Shown piece after piece: positions 23,991 to 35,171 of a DNA stretch of 64,000 nucleotides. The DNA is from Mermis nigrescens (lineage: Eukaryota > Nematoda > Enoplea > Mermithida > Mermithidae), in NCBI GenBank assembly GCA_036768485.1, contig JAVLUZ010000142.1, positions 12,193,895 to 12,257,894 of the forward strand, in the 5' to 3' direction. The position numbers and the translations under genes are program-made. Position 1 is the stretch's first letter. Each line of letters begins with the position of its first letter. The notes beneath the pieces are model-generated. The model did no database searches. It was not told the origin of the DNA and saw only the letters and a program-made list of their open reading frames with translations.

Positions 23991-24316
23991 TATGTACATT
24001 CTAATGGTTTTTAGCCATCAAATGTTTTTCAAAGACCGAGTAGGAATTATTGAATAAATATAGTCAAAAAAAGTAGTACGCTGAAAATTTGGCACCTTGG
24101 AGCCAAAATTCGCTAAAAATGCTTAAAACAGCAACTTTTCTATAAATATTTTTGAAAAATCGCGGAGTTGGGATTTGAGTAAAACCTAACTGGCGAATTT
24201 CAACATTACGTAGGTCCACCGTATATATAGTATAATCGCAATTTCGGACATTTTCATCGATTTTCCATGTCATTCGTCCTTGCTTTTTTTCTAAAACTTT
24301 CTTGCTCGGGTGAAAA

Positions 24317-24736
24317 ATGTTTGCCTATTCCAACGAGAAAATCATTGTTTACCTTATCATGCAACAAGCGTCTAATGTCGGTTTTTTTGCACATCGATCC
24401 GTAATTATTTCAACTGCTTATTTTGACGACCTTCCAAATCATTTAGCTCACAGGCTGCCGGATCGTCCATTGGATATGGTTTGCAGGAGGGCTAAGAAAA
24501 TATGTCACGAAAACGCTTCGAACAGTCACAAAATAAAAAGATACACGTCGGCGGAGATGAATAAGCTGAAAGCTTTACAATTCGATTTGGGCAACAGGGC
24601 CGTCAAACTGAGCGATCAAATTAGGAGGACCCAGGCGTCCATAGAAAGAAAATTGTCACACTTTCGCGAAAAACAAGCGAAAGGAACGAGTGTGTCTCGC
24701 TGTGTTCGTACAAAAACGTGCGTCAATACGGGGTAG
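24317..24736 (+). CDS. Candidate exon: Myb-like (TTF1/DMTF1-type) DNA-binding fragment
   Basis: A 139-codon frame whose residues about 37-118 look like tandem Myb-like repeats of the TTF1/DMTF1 type: 'HLAHRLPDRPLDMVCRRAKK', then YTSAEMNKLKALQ, LGN, and a closing helix with RRTQASIERKLSHF. In that family the order 'RPL-x-VYRR ... YT-x-EE-x-LK-x-L ... GN-W' is typical; the tryptophan after GN is replaced here, which suggests divergence or decay. The frame's N-terminal 35 residues look non-coding and are probably intron. No neighbouring exon is seen, so this may be a lone exon or a pseudogene fragment. The assignment rests on family knowledge. Confidence 0.5.
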   Translation: MFAYSNEKIIVYLIMQQASNVGFFAHRSVIISTAYFDDLPNHLAHRLPDRPLDMVCRRAKKICHENASNSHKIKRYTSAEMNKLKALQFDLGNRAVKLSDQIRRTQASIERKLSHFREKQAKGTSVSRCVRTKTCVNTG

Positions 24737-24774
24737 AAGCAGAATTACGCGGGGCGTGGGGCTTTCGGTTTATT

Positions 24775-25085
24775 GATAAACACTTCAATTAATTTGTTAA
24801 TTTTCAATTAAATAAATTTAAATAATCAATTACAAGTTTGATTAATTTAGAGTCGATATTGTGTATGTTTTAAGATTAATTAGTTTGACGAAAAGAGAGA
24901 GATCGGGTTAATTAAATAAGATTTAATTGATTAATTAGCAAATTGAATACGGATTAATTAATTTAATTATTAAGAATCTGATTAGTCCTTAAATAATTAA
25001 TTGATCCTTATTAAGCGGTCTGCGGTAATTGATCAATTAAGCGCAGAAGTAAATATTTTTGAGTTAATTGAGTAACTAGGCATTT
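24775..25085. repeat. TTAATTAA-rich low-complexity block
   Basis: About 300 bases dominated by AATTAA/TTAATTA words in both orientations, able to fold in many ways. No unit length is fixed. Confidence 0.75.
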
Positions 25086-25137
25086 TTTCAAGCAATTCGG
25101 CGCATAGTTTCCCAAGGTCGGTTCGGGAAGTCAGGGG

Positions 25138-25591
25138 CATACGTGGGCAGCAAGAAAGTTCTGGGGGGTGCAAGATTTTTTGAAGGTAAAAAAATGGCCT
25201 TAAAAATGGTGGTATGCAGGGGCGGATCAAGGGGGGCGGGAGGGGCCGCCCCCCATTGGCCCAAAATAGTGCGCAAAATTAAGCATTTTAAGCTAATTTT
25301 AGCGATTTTCGAGTTAAAACGGCTAATTTTTCCAAGTCAGGGTTCCGCCCCCTCCCTTTGGGGTAACGCCCTCCTAGGGGTACCGCCCCCCCCCCCCTAG
25401 AAAAATCCTAGATCCGCCACTGGTGGTATGGCGAAAAAACACCACTTTTCGACGTTTCTCATCGAGCACTATCCATTGGCATCAAAAAATCGCGAAAAAA
25501 CGAGAAAAAATTCAAAAATTGAATTCCGGGGGAGGGGGGTATTTCAATTTCTGGGGGGTGCATACCCCCTAACCCCCCACGCCCAGGTGTG
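25138..25591 (+). mobile_element. hAT MITE (GTGGGCAGC family) hosting a second MITE
   Basis: Perfect duplication GTCAGGGG (25130-25137 and 25592-25599). CATACGTGGGCAGC starts it and CACGCCCAGGTGTG ends it. It is longer than its relatives only because of the nested element at 25217-25422. Confidence 0.92.
25217..25422 (+). mobile_element. Nested hAT MITE, GGCGGATC/GATCCGCC family
   Basis: CAGGGGCGGATCAAGG to GATCCGCCACTG, with a perfect 8-bp duplication GTGGTATG (25209-25216 and 25423-25430). Interior CCCAAAATAGTGCGCAAAATT and GGGTTCCGCCCCC match the copies at 23418 and 54670. It inserted into an existing MITE, so it is the younger of the two here. Confidence 0.93.
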
Positions 25592-25770
25592 GTCAGGGGG
25601 ATCCCGAAATTTGGGACCGGCAGATTTCAAATTCGAGCCTTTCTTTGCTGGTCAAATATGAAAAATAAATTAAACTTCTTAGATGAAATGCTTTGACACA
25701 GAAGACTGCATTTTTCAGTGCTTTCGATCGAATCATAACTGGTTTCGTCACTTTTGTCTGTACGAAATAC
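25515..25770 (+). repeat. Local direct duplication, copy 1
   Basis: From the MITE tail (AAAAATTGAATT...CACGCCCAGGTGTG) through GGGGGATCCCGAAATTTGG, GAGCCTTTCTTTGCTGGTC and CATAACTGGTTTCGTCA. The same order reappears 754 bases downstream. Confidence 0.85.
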
Positions 25771-25789
25771 AAGAGTTTGTATAAAACCA

Positions 25790-26557
25790 GTGGCGGATTT
25801 TAGGCGGCTTCCATTGACCAGAGATATTTAGCGAGATAAAGGATGAATATGTAATTTGAAATTATTTTTTTGCCATGAGTGATCTTAATTTCTCGAATTT
25901 TTCCGCTTTGCGCCCGCGATTACCTGTTCATGACATTCGTTTCCTTTCTTTGCCACCTGGAAGCCTTTTTTGCACTTGACATAGCTTTCAAAACAATTTC
26001 AACCGCAGAAACAGCTAGTTCAGCGTAGATTTCTTCTATTTTCGAGGTTAATTTTTAAAAAATTCCGACGTTATGCGTCAGATACACAGGGAATCGAGCA
26101 GTAAATCAAGCTTTCAAAGATCTTAGCGCCGGATTTTCCCTAAAGTCAAAGAAAATTAGTGATTTTTTAGCACAAAATTGTCAATGATTTGAAAATTTCC
26201 CATAGAGAAATTGCTTCAAATGTAATTTTAAACAAGAGTAGACAATGTAAAACGCCGATTCAAAAATTGAATTTGGGGGAAATATTTTAATTTTTGTTGG
26301 GTGCTTACCCCCCCCCCTAACTCCCTCCCCGCACGCCCAGGTGTGGTCAGGGGGATCCCAAAATTCGGACCGGCTGATTTCAAATTCGAGCCTTTCTTTG
26401 CTGGTCAAATATGGAAAATAAATTAAACTTCTTAGACAAAATGCTTTGACACGGAAGACTGCATTTTTTAGTGCTTTCTATCCAATCATAACTCGTTTCG
26501 TCAGTTGGGATGACTCTTTCCCTTGGAAAACCTAGATCCGCCGTTGGGGGACAGTTT
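25790..26557 (+). mobile_element. Probable decayed hAT-derived element
   Basis: Left end CAGTGGCGGATTTTAGG and right end CCTAGATCCGCCGTTG suit the CAGNGGCGGATC terminal style. The interior has hairpin-type decayed sequence and, at 26265-26520, the second copy of the local duplication. No clean target duplication, so the boundaries are provisional. Confidence 0.5.
26265..26520 (+). repeat. Local direct duplication, copy 2 (includes MITE 3' end)
   Basis: Matches 25515-25770 with scattered substitutions. It begins inside a MITE (AAAAATTGAATTTGGGG) and carries the MITE right end and its GTCAGGGG flank, so the duplication happened after the MITE inserted. Confidence 0.85.
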
Positions 26558-26689
26558 CACTTTTTAGACCATTAAACTTTATTCTATGGCTTCTATGGTT
26601 GAACAAAACATGAAATCACTAGGTAAGCCGAAAACGATTTTAACATCTTTGCTACATTCGTCCCCAAAAATCGTGTAGAAAATGCTCTA

Positions 26690-28340
26690 TAGTTCAAAAT
26701 CGTCCAACTTTGAGTGGATTCTCGGACCCTGAGGTATAAAAATATGAAAAATTTTAAAAAAATCGAAAATTTGAATACAGTGAACAGATGGTGGTCAAAA
26801 AATCAGCATGCGGTGTGAAGCACCAAAAATTTTATACTTTTGAACAAGCACTTGGCAAAAGACGTGTAGAACTAAAACAGCACCTTTTTTCAAATTTTCG
26901 GTAAGTAATAAAATTGCGATTTCTGAGTGTGGGTGAAAACTTTTCTGTGGAAGACCAGATATGGCTCTTATGGCTCTTTCATGGACTTAATAGTTTAAAA
27001 AACGATTTTATAGAATGATGCGATTGTGGTATGATAACTAATTTAATAGCATAACTTTTATACGCTTTTACCTAAATGTGTCTCGTTTTATTTCATTCAC
27101 ATCGTTTGACCGAGTCATAACGATGCGTTTTTAGTCAAATATCTTCAATTTTAGACGAGACTTATATCCAGCAAGAAACGGCTGGATGCTTCAATCAAGG
27201 GGAGTTTCCCAGATACCTAAATTATAGCGGCGAGCGGAATGCCGTTTTGACCGCATTCCTTCATATTGAGGAAGTAATTGACGTTGTCTATGATTCTCTG
27301 AACATATTTTTAGTAATTTTTTGTTAATATCCTTAGAATTACCAGTTTTGTGGAGAAAAGCTGAATGCTTTTGCATTGCACTGGAAATCTTAATTTAAAT
27401 CTACTAGGTTTTTGATCAAACCCATTCATTGACAGAGCGCCTTCTATTTCGAATTCATTGGTCTATCTTAGCATTTTCAAGAAAATTTGCTCTGCTCCTC
27501 TCAGTTTCCTGTTCAAATCCATAGATTCCTTAGTTTACTTAATTTTTACGATGTTTATCGATGCCGGCATTTTCTTTTTGTGTCTTTTCGTTTTCCTACT
27601 TGTATATGTTTTCAGCAATATGGGATGAAAAGCAATGGTAAGTGTTTTATGTAGTACATTGCTCTTCTTATTTTTTACACATTGTGGGTATAATAGAGCC
27701 ATTAATTCACTCTTGCTCTTTATTACAAGCTTTTACTTCCTGTATGGGCCGTATTCGTGACACAATCATAGTATTTCGCAAAAAATTGTTAAGCAATTAA
27801 ATGTATGTACATGTTATCCACCCAAACTTAATACATAATACTACTTAATTCTCAACATAAATTTTAGGACAAATACAACTATTTTAACTAACTTTGCTTT
27901 TACGAATTACTTGCATGCATAATTCGGACCAGTTGCATGCGAGATATATCAGGTTAGGTTCAGGGCTGAATTTAGAAAAGGGCGTAGGAGGGGCGGCCTC
28001 CCACCTCTTTGGCCATTTCTTGACGGAATACGATATTATTGCTGCTATGAAAGGCTAGTTCCTCATTTTCAGGTGGACCTGATAGGCTTTTGATTATTCT
28101 TTTAATTAGCTTATTTATTTAAATGTGAAAAAAATTTTACAGTATACTTAGAATTTCGAAAACTGCTCTTGTAACTGCAGTCTTAATGAAATGTGATGCT
28201 TGCCATTAGTTTAATTATCGTGCGATTTTTTTAACTTGTGTAAGCTGCCGGATTCTTGAAAAATTCCGAATACTCTCTTAATGGATTATGCTAAAAATTA
28301 GCTTGATTTTGTTAGAACGGTTGGGTTTTACTCGAAGACC
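26690..28340 (+). repeat. Direct-duplicate block, copy B
   Basis: Collinear with 4550-6325, slightly shorter through small deletions. Its right edge at GGTTTTACTCGAAGA meets a CCAA-rich microsatellite directly, whereas copy A continues into the sequence before the LINE remnant. Confidence 0.8.
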
Positions 28341-28510
28341 AATCAACCAACCAATCAACCAACCAACAAAACAACCAACCAACCACCCAACCTACCAATC
28401 AACCAGCTAAATGGCCAACCAACCAACCTACCAATCAATTAACTGATCAAGCAGCCAACCAACCAAACAACTAAATGGCCAACCAACCAACCAAGCTACC
28501 TACCTACCAG
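28338..28510 (+). repeat. CCAA/CCAAT tetranucleotide repeat
   Basis: Interrupted (CCAA)n with CCAATCAA and CCTACC variants for about 170 bases. Simple sequence. Confidence 0.92.
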
Positions 28511-29360
28511 CACTTCAAATCACTTTAGTAATTTAATGTACAATTTGCTCGTTGAATGAAACTGTGCATGCTTGCTGTGTACCGGTTTGTCTATTCTCTG
28601 CTTTGTTTGTCTTTTTGTGTACCACTTTGTCTATTTTTTGCTTTGTTTTTCTTTCCTTATAAGGACACCTAATTCTATTTTGAATGAAAGGAATGCCAAA
28701 TTTTCTTATGTTTTTTGCGCATTTCTTGTTCTCTGAACTGCCTTTTGTTAATAAGAAGGCCACAAATGGGCCTGAAAATGGTAAGAACAAAATTTTCATT
28801 GATACATATTTCTATGTCTTATTAGCTGCGACCCGTTGCTGCGCTATGTAATTAACAGGGGTCGGAAAACGCATTTAAGCTAAGGAGTTTTGTGCAAAGT
28901 AGGAGTTCATCAATTTTACGTGTTTTTGGGCTTGCTTTAGAACCGAGATTTGGCCAATTTAGCGAAAATATAATGTTACTTTTTAACATTGAAATGTTTT
29001 TAGTTTTCCAGGACTCTGCCCCCGACTCCGCTCGCCACCCCAGACATCCTCGCTGCCGTAAAATCTCATTGTACATGTGCAACGAGATTTTAGGGAAAAC
29101 AATCCAGGTAAAAGGGTTAGGAATTTCTTAAAATTTCTGGCGTGTCGTGCTGGCATTAATTTTTCTGTTTTATATGGTCCTTAGAATGATAAAAAATATC
29201 GTAATCTTCTGGCGCATCCTTGCCAGATTTGTTTCTTCCGTTTCTGATCTCCAGAAAACAACAAAATTGAGCCGAGCTTTGGATAATATCAAAATTTTCT
29301 GGCACTTTTGCGCTGAATATACGGCGTCTTACATTGTGTGTATCCTAAAGGAGCTACATA
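28511..29360 (+). repeat. Truncated relative of the GGCGTAGCCAGG hAT-derived element
   Basis: CACTTTAGTAATTTA, TTCGTTGAATG-type, GAACTGC...TTTTGTTAATAAGAAGG, GCCACAAATGGGCCTGAAAA and CAACGAGATTTTAGGG follow in the same order as at 59010-59700 (plus) and, inverted, at 40920-41600. Both ends of the element are missing. Decayed hairpin words (CTGGCGCATCCTTGCCAG) continue to about 29340. Confidence 0.8.
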
Positions 29361-29482
29361 ATTGAGTAAAAGAGTAGAGATACCCAAATTGTACTTTATC
29401 ACCTCGAGCCACAGAAGTAATCCAGAAAAACGCAATAACTAGAAGCTACGGGGTATCTGATTTTCCATGACTATCAAAGAAA

Positions 29483-30677
29483 CAGGCGCGGATCTATGGG
29501 GGAGGCGGGGCGCCCCTTCAAAACCCTTTTTGAAAATTTTTTGAGCAGCAGATTCACGTTGGAATACGCCCAAAATTGAGCTAAAAACGCCAAAACTTCC
29601 AAAAATTTCCGGCGCCCGATTTATCATTATTTTCCGTTTTAGTGCTCCTGCATTGTGTTTGAAGCAGTCAAAATATTCCAGTACTTCACTTATTTGATGT
29701 ACTAAACTATTTATTGGCTGAAACTCTAAAAGCTGGTTTGTGTCAGTTACCGGCAATTTTTTGTTTTGTTTCGTTTTTCAGTTCAGGACGCATTTCAAAG
29801 CAAGAATTTATACTGCTTTGTAAGTATGAAAAGGCTGGTTAACTGTTTTTAGGCTGAGTTCAGAACCATAATTGGGCCGATTTTGTGCTCCGAAATGAAA
29901 GAGAAATTTTGTTTCTACAAAGGGTCCCCAAAAGGAAACATGGAAAATCAGTTGAACACTTTTAAAACACCGCCAATATATATAGGTTTTTTAGCGTTTT
30001 TTAATTATGCAAACTTAACATTTTCCGGCGCTTCGCGTTGGATTTATGTATTGTTTATGTATGGTTGTGTCCTCTAAAAGCTAAAAAATCGCTCAAATCT
30101 GATTTAGACATAGAGAGCATGTCAATTTCTTTCCAGCGCTGAGCGCTGGATTCTTTGTTCAGCTATATTTTTGCCTTTTAGCTCACTCAAAACAGCTCAA
30201 ATTTAAGTTATGACATAAAGAACATGAATTTCTCTTTCTGGCGCTTCGCACCGGATTTATTGTTCATCTATGTTTCTTGTCTTATAGCCCATTCAAAACC
30301 GCTGAAATTTGAGCTTGACTTGCAGAATATGTCAATTTTTTGCGCTTCGCGCCGAATGATTTATTATTTGTATAATCTCTTCTCTGTAAAGCACAATGAA
30401 AATACAAAGACAGGAGATGATAATCACTTCGTGAATTGCATTATAAGCAATTGGTTGTGCAGATAGCTTAAATGATCAATTTCCTGCATATCAATAAAGA
30501 GTAAGGTTAAAATTTTTGAAATTTTAGTTCAAAATTTGTCTTCACCATCGTTTAGAGCTCACCGAAATACGCTCAAAATTGCCCTTATTTTCACTTATCT
30601 CCTGATGGTTCTTGAGATATCTGACTTCAAATTTTTGGACCGCCCCCTGAGAAAATTTTTTCCAGGATCCGCTAGTG
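29483..30677 (+). mobile_element. hAT-derived element with internal hairpin array
   Basis: Left end CAGGCGCGGATCTATGGG and right end CCAGGATCCGCTAGT; flanks CAAAGAAA and GAAAGAAA differ at one position, a probable 8-bp duplication. The core holds GGCGCTTCGCG hairpin words near 30027, 30130, 30240 and 30342, about 105 bases apart, each followed by a TTTAT...TTGT and AAAACxGCTCAAAT phrase. This is a degenerate tandem repeat. The 3' part (GAGATATCTGACTTCAAATT) is shared with 19870-20190 and 51095-51350. No transposase frame. Confidence 0.75.
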
Positions 30678-31290
30678 AAAGAAAGTCATAATTTTAAATT
30701 GCTGGATAACAAGAGATACGCTTATTACTGTTTTCCTATGGGCTTAGGACAAACAAGATCATATGTTGTGTTCATTCAATGTTCATATTCTATGCACTGT
30801 TCGATCACGCTTTTGAGATTCTTTAAGAAATTTTGAAAGAATTTTGTCTGAAACATCGCTAAAACAGGTTTTTAGCATACTTCCGAGCCAGTAAACGCAA
30901 AATTTTTCGGCGCTTAGCACGCTTCACATTTACTGCTTAGCTCATGCATAGTTTTGTCTTCTAGACCGCTCAAAATTGCTAGAATTCGAGTTAGCCATGG
31001 GTAGCATGTCAATTTTTTCCAGCGCTAAATGCCGGATCACGAAATTTTTTTCCAGCACTTCGCGTCGGAGTTATTGCTTATCTAAATTTTCTGTCTTCGA
31101 GCCTGCACAAGACCATTCAAATTTGATATAGACATGTAAAAGATGTCAAATTTCTTTTGGCGCTTTGCGCCGATTGTTTCTGTATTGTTTGCTTTTGTAA
31201 AGGACAATAATTAAATGCAAGATAGAAGCTAAGAAATTATTCGTCCATTATATGATGAGAGATCAGTTGTGCAGATAAATTATTTAATAA
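30678..31290 (+). repeat. Further hairpin-word array
   Basis: Diverged GGCGCTTxGCxCC words near 30912, 31022, 31066 and 31158 continue the roughly 105-bp periodicity, ending in GCAAGATAGAAGCTAAGAAA, which also occurs near 19955. Probably a fragment of the same element family as 29483-30677. Confidence 0.6.
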
Positions 31291-31648
31291 ATTGGTATGT
31301 GATATTTGTCTGTGTGTTTATTACAGAAATTGTAATTATTTTGACATAAAAAGAAGGTTAACATTATATTGTTCTGTTTTACAAATAAGCTTTTCGGCGC
31401 CAAGAAATTTAGTGAATAAAAAAATGCCTCTTCCTTAATCCGCCAGTTGAATCGTAGTGGACTGCTCAGTTTTCTTATTGTGCACTTCTGTATGATTTTT
31501 ACATACGTATGTATGACCAGCTCCTGCTTCACCTTTTTTATCCATGCCTTTAAACTTGCGTATTCCACTTTGCTCTGACTAATAAAGCAACTATTTTATT
31601 GTTCAATGTCTCACAAATGGTTCACTATTTGTTTTGTTTTTAACTAAG

Positions 31649-31909
31649 GAGGCTACTCCGATCAATTTCATTTCACACGATGCATCAACAATTGGAGCTT
31701 TTGTAGCAGTCATTTCAGGCGAACAGCCGAAGTTTATTTTGTTTGTGGAGCGGCAGCCAGTCCTTACAGATTGTGAAACATTGGAGCAGGCTGTTATGTT
31801 CCTCATTGTGTACCATTATGTCTTCAATATCCAATATTCACAAACTTGTATCAGTACGCTTGAATTCTACCAGCGCGCCATCATGCAGACCGGCTGGTCT
31901 GATAATAGG
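31649..31909 (+). CDS. Candidate exon: transposon-associated 'YYVFNxxYP' domain
   Basis: The frame follows a pyrimidine-rich tract ending in AG at 31647-31648 and closes at a GT after GATAATAGG, so both edges look like splice sites. It encodes about 87 residues including FILFVERQPVLTDCETL, LIVYHYVFNIQYS and STLEFYQRAIM. Similar 'short strand - LxxALxxLFxLYYVFNxxYP - LxFLQRxV' domains occur in uncharacterised, often transposon-linked multi-exon proteins of invertebrates and fish. No partner exon is visible. Function unknown; it could be a relic of a longer gene. Confidence 0.45.
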
Positions 31910-31921
31910 GTATTAAATTGA

Positions 31922-32290
31922 AAAGTAAAGTGTAAACCTTGTTAAAATGTTTGAATTAATTTAGCTTGTATTTCGTTTGTCTGTACATTCTTATCAACCG
32001 GACGGGCATTTTTGTATTCTGTTGGCATACTCGTTTTATCAGTCACATGGGCATTTTTATCTACTCGACATGTGCGTTCATAGTTTAAATTGTTTTTGTA
32101 CATACTCAGCCACTGAACGCGAGACAAGACCTATTAATTCGCAGAAGTTCTGCAGAATTTTCTGACTCAGTATTATTATTGAATTTAGGACCAAACGGAC
32201 TTGCCTGCCTCCCTCCCTGCAATATCCTAGCTTTTGTTTAAGTCTGCAACTTATCTTCAGGCGCTCTATGCCCTTTTACCCAACATGACA
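31922..32290. other. No gene recognised
   Basis: Opposed 61-62 codon frames overlap each other here and have no motif. Confidence 0.4.
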
Positions 32291-32740
32291 GCAGGCACGT
32301 AGCTGTGGGGGGGATTGGAAGGACTAGTTTCCCAAAATTATTGAAATTCGAATAACTTCTGTCAGGGTCCCCCAAAGGGAACACTTGAAAAATCTGGAAG
32401 CTCATTTTGAATGACTGCCAGAATAGATTCTAGCACAATAACAATCCTGTAATTTTCGGGCGCTTCGTGCCAGATTTATTAATGTATAATTTTGTGTCAA
32501 ATTTTATTACCTAACAATGTATGCCATTCTTCAGTGGGGCAAATGAAGAAAATTATTTGAGTGATTATCTTGTACATAATTTTTTAATGCAATAAAAATG
32601 AAGTCGAATTTTTTAATTATTTGAAAATTACCTCTTCTTGCATTGTATAGAGCTCACTGAGGAAAGCTCAAACACCAGAATTTCTGCCTATCTACAAATA
32701 GTTGTTGAGAAATCTTACTTTAAATTTTAATTCCTATAAA
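32291..32740 (+). repeat. Fragment of GGCACGTAGCTG hAT-like repeat joined to hairpin repeat
   Basis: AGCAGGCACGTAGCTGTGG matches the left ends at 50738 and 61165. It is followed by GGGTCCCCCAAAGGGAACAC, a hairpin word GGGCGCTTCGTGCC near 32459, and CTCACTGAGGAAAGCTCAAA near 32650, which parallels 30550-30600. No right end. Confidence 0.55.
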
Positions 32741-33104
32741 TGGAAGGCCTGCTACATGCCGGTTTGACAGATATGTTACATGCAGTGCGGATTTCATCAG
32801 ATGCCCATGTGGCAATTTTTCGCATCGTTGCCTTTGTATTGCTGAACCTCGAAGTTTTGGTGCTAAATTTTGTGCAGTAGTGACCAATTATCCAGTTTTT
32901 GTGCTCAATATTGCGCGGTGACCAATTTTTTTGTTATTGACTCTGTTTTACTGTTGACATTTGCAGCACTATTCGCTGTTTGCTTGACAATGCTTTAATA
33001 AATCCGCTTTATTTCATTATTGCATGATGGCGTTTATATTAGATCTCAGTATTGCATGAAGAGGTTCAGTTAAATACAAGCTGAATGATGCTCCTAAGCT
33101 TACG
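32741..33104. other. No gene recognised
   Basis: AT-rich sequence with a short internal duplication (GACCAATTATCCAGTTTTTGTGC, then GTGACCAATTTTTTTG). No coding signal. Confidence 0.4.
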
Positions 33105-33440
33105 CAACAATACTTAGGCAGGATTAACCCAACTTTTTTGGGTCGGATCACCCCACAGATTAATACATCAAAGTTAGGCAGCATTAACCCGACTTTTTTG
33201 GGACGGGCTAACGCTATTTATGTATACATCAAAGTTAGGCAGGATTGACCCAACTTCTTTAGGTCGTATTACCCCAAGTATTTATGCATCGAAATCAGGC
33301 AGGATTAACCCAACTTTGTTGAACCGTATTGACCCCATATACATTCATGCATCGCTGTTAGGCATGATTTACCCAACTTTGTTGGGCCCGATTCTTTCAA
33401 CAAAGTTGTGGCGTCAATTTACACCCAACTTTGTTGGGTA
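33105..33440 (+). repeat. 60-bp tandem array with ACCCAACTTTGTTGGGT words
   Basis: GGCAGGATTAACCCAACTTT-type units begin near 33118, 33178, 33239 and 33299, with a fifth diverged unit at 33361. The ACCCAA...TTGGGT part is self-complementary. The array abuts the left end of the large palindrome and may be the remains of that element's outer end. Confidence 0.85.
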
Positions 33441-33454
33441 AATCTCACATATTT

Positions 33455-34690
33455 TTACAGTGAAAAAGTGTCAGAATGGGTTGGTCCAAATAGTTTCAAT
33501 TTCAGACTCATTTGAGCTGTCTTCAGTCACTTCTGAAGAATTTTCATCGTTATTACCTTCATTCCTATCATCAACTGTCATTTGTTCAGACTCTGATGTA
33601 TCATCCCTCATTTCTGATATTCCATGTATGAGGACTTTGTGTCACTTTAAAGTAAAATTATTAAGTGGTTGCTTATTACAGATCTCACAAATTTTATTCA
33701 TTTTGTCAACTATACAAGATGTCACAGTTCTTATATAAACCTTATTGCACATATGATTTAAGTTTGCATCACATTCTTGACGTAGAAGCTCACATTCTCC
33801 AGACAAATATCATATTCCAAATTGTGTACCTCGTGTTCTGTACAAAGACCATCACATCGCCACATTCCTATGAAAATCTCAATTAGGCATATCTTATAAA
33901 TGTTCTATAAAAGTCACCTATTGGTAATTGAATCAGCTAACAACTTTTTAGCAATCCAAAATATAGGCACTAGCAGAATTAGTAGAAAACCACCTTTCTG
34001 CACGAGATTTTATTATTATTGACAATATTGCCAACAAAAGTGGAGATGGTTGGAGATATTGTCAACTGAGAATCGGAGCACTTTGTCAGCAATAATTTAT
34101 ACTTAAGAACCAGGCTTAAAGTTTGCATATGTAGAAAACGTATGCTAGGCTTAGAATTGAATAAAGTGACTGTAGTGACCAATATTGTGAAGAATGTGAG
34201 CTTCTAAGTTAAGAATGTGATGTACATAACTGGTAGCGTTTTACGAAACAGAAAAATACTCACCCTGGATTGGTTGTTGTTGTTGAGAATTTCATCTGGC
34301 ATCTTCCTATTCCTGACCATCGAGAGTGATAATTTGAATGATAAAAAGTATCTCAGTTCATGATATTTCATGCTTTTATACTCGCAAAAGTAGCTCAAAT
34401 TGGGAAATTGGCGACATTTTGTATGACTAGATGAATTAAAAATAAAAGTTTTGTCTGAATACTATAACAGACTTTTGTCAGTGCGATAAACTATTTGCTC
34501 TGTTGACTCAAGCTAAGTAATCATTATTCAAACAGGTACAGAAGCAAAATATTATAGAAATCTGTTTTGAACTGCAACTATCGACTGAAGCTACGTTTTC
34601 ATTATTCAAAAAGGCACAGAAGCAAAATATTATAGAAATCTGTTTCGAACTGCAGCTGTCGACTGAAACGTTTTCATTATTCAAAAAGGT
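33455..34690 (-). repeat. Left arm of ancient large palindrome
   Basis: Reverse complement of 34691-35171 + 39808-40066 + 42323-42650 once the nested insertions are removed. It includes, on the minus strand, the zinc-finger/acidic frame described at 42416. Divergence between arms is moderate, with several small indels. Confidence 0.88.
33458..33738 (-). pseudogene. Zinc-finger/acidic frame, copy in left palindrome arm
   Basis: Read on the minus strand this is a diverged copy of the frame at 42416-42916: CxxC (CEIC), TGA, then H-x4-H, followed by an acidic Ser/Glu/Asp/Asn-rich tail (DDTSESEQMTVDD). It stops at a point equivalent to the Asn-Pro-Phe of the other copy. The same TGA sits in front of the first zinc-binding histidine. 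Confidence 0.65.
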
Positions 34691-35171
34691 ACAGCGTTTC
34701 AGTCGACAGCTGCAGTTTGAAACAAATTTCTATAATATTTTGCTTATCTGTACCATTTTTGAATAATGAAAACGTAGCTTCAGTCGATAGTTGCAGTTTA
34801 AAACAGATTTCTATAATATTTTGCTTCTAGTACGGCTGTTTGAATAATGATTACTCCGCGTGAGTCGACAGAGCAAATAGTCTATCGCACTGATAAAAGT
34901 CTGTTATAGTATGCAGACAAAACTTGTTATTTTTAATTCATCTAGTCAAACAAAATGCGCGCCAATTTTCCAATTTAAGCTACTTTTGCGAGTATAAAAG
35001 CATGAAAAATCAAGGACTGTGCCACTTTTTATCATTCAAATTATCACTTACGATGGGCAGGAATAGGAAGATGCCATAGACATTTTCAAAGACAATGACC
35101 AACCCAGGAACAATCATCAGCTTGGGTGAGTATTTTTCTGTTTTGTAAAAACGCTACCAGTTTATTGGTCA
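34201..35171. repeat. Core of the palindrome
   Basis: The two arms meet near 34690. Each contains TATTATAGAAATCTGTTT, CTGCAGCTGTCGACTGAA-type words repeated two or three times, and TTTTATACTCGCAAAAGTAGC, in opposite orientation. Adjacent arms with a loop of only a few bases should extrude a cruciform and be unstable unless the divergence already seen stabilises them. Confidence 0.88.
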
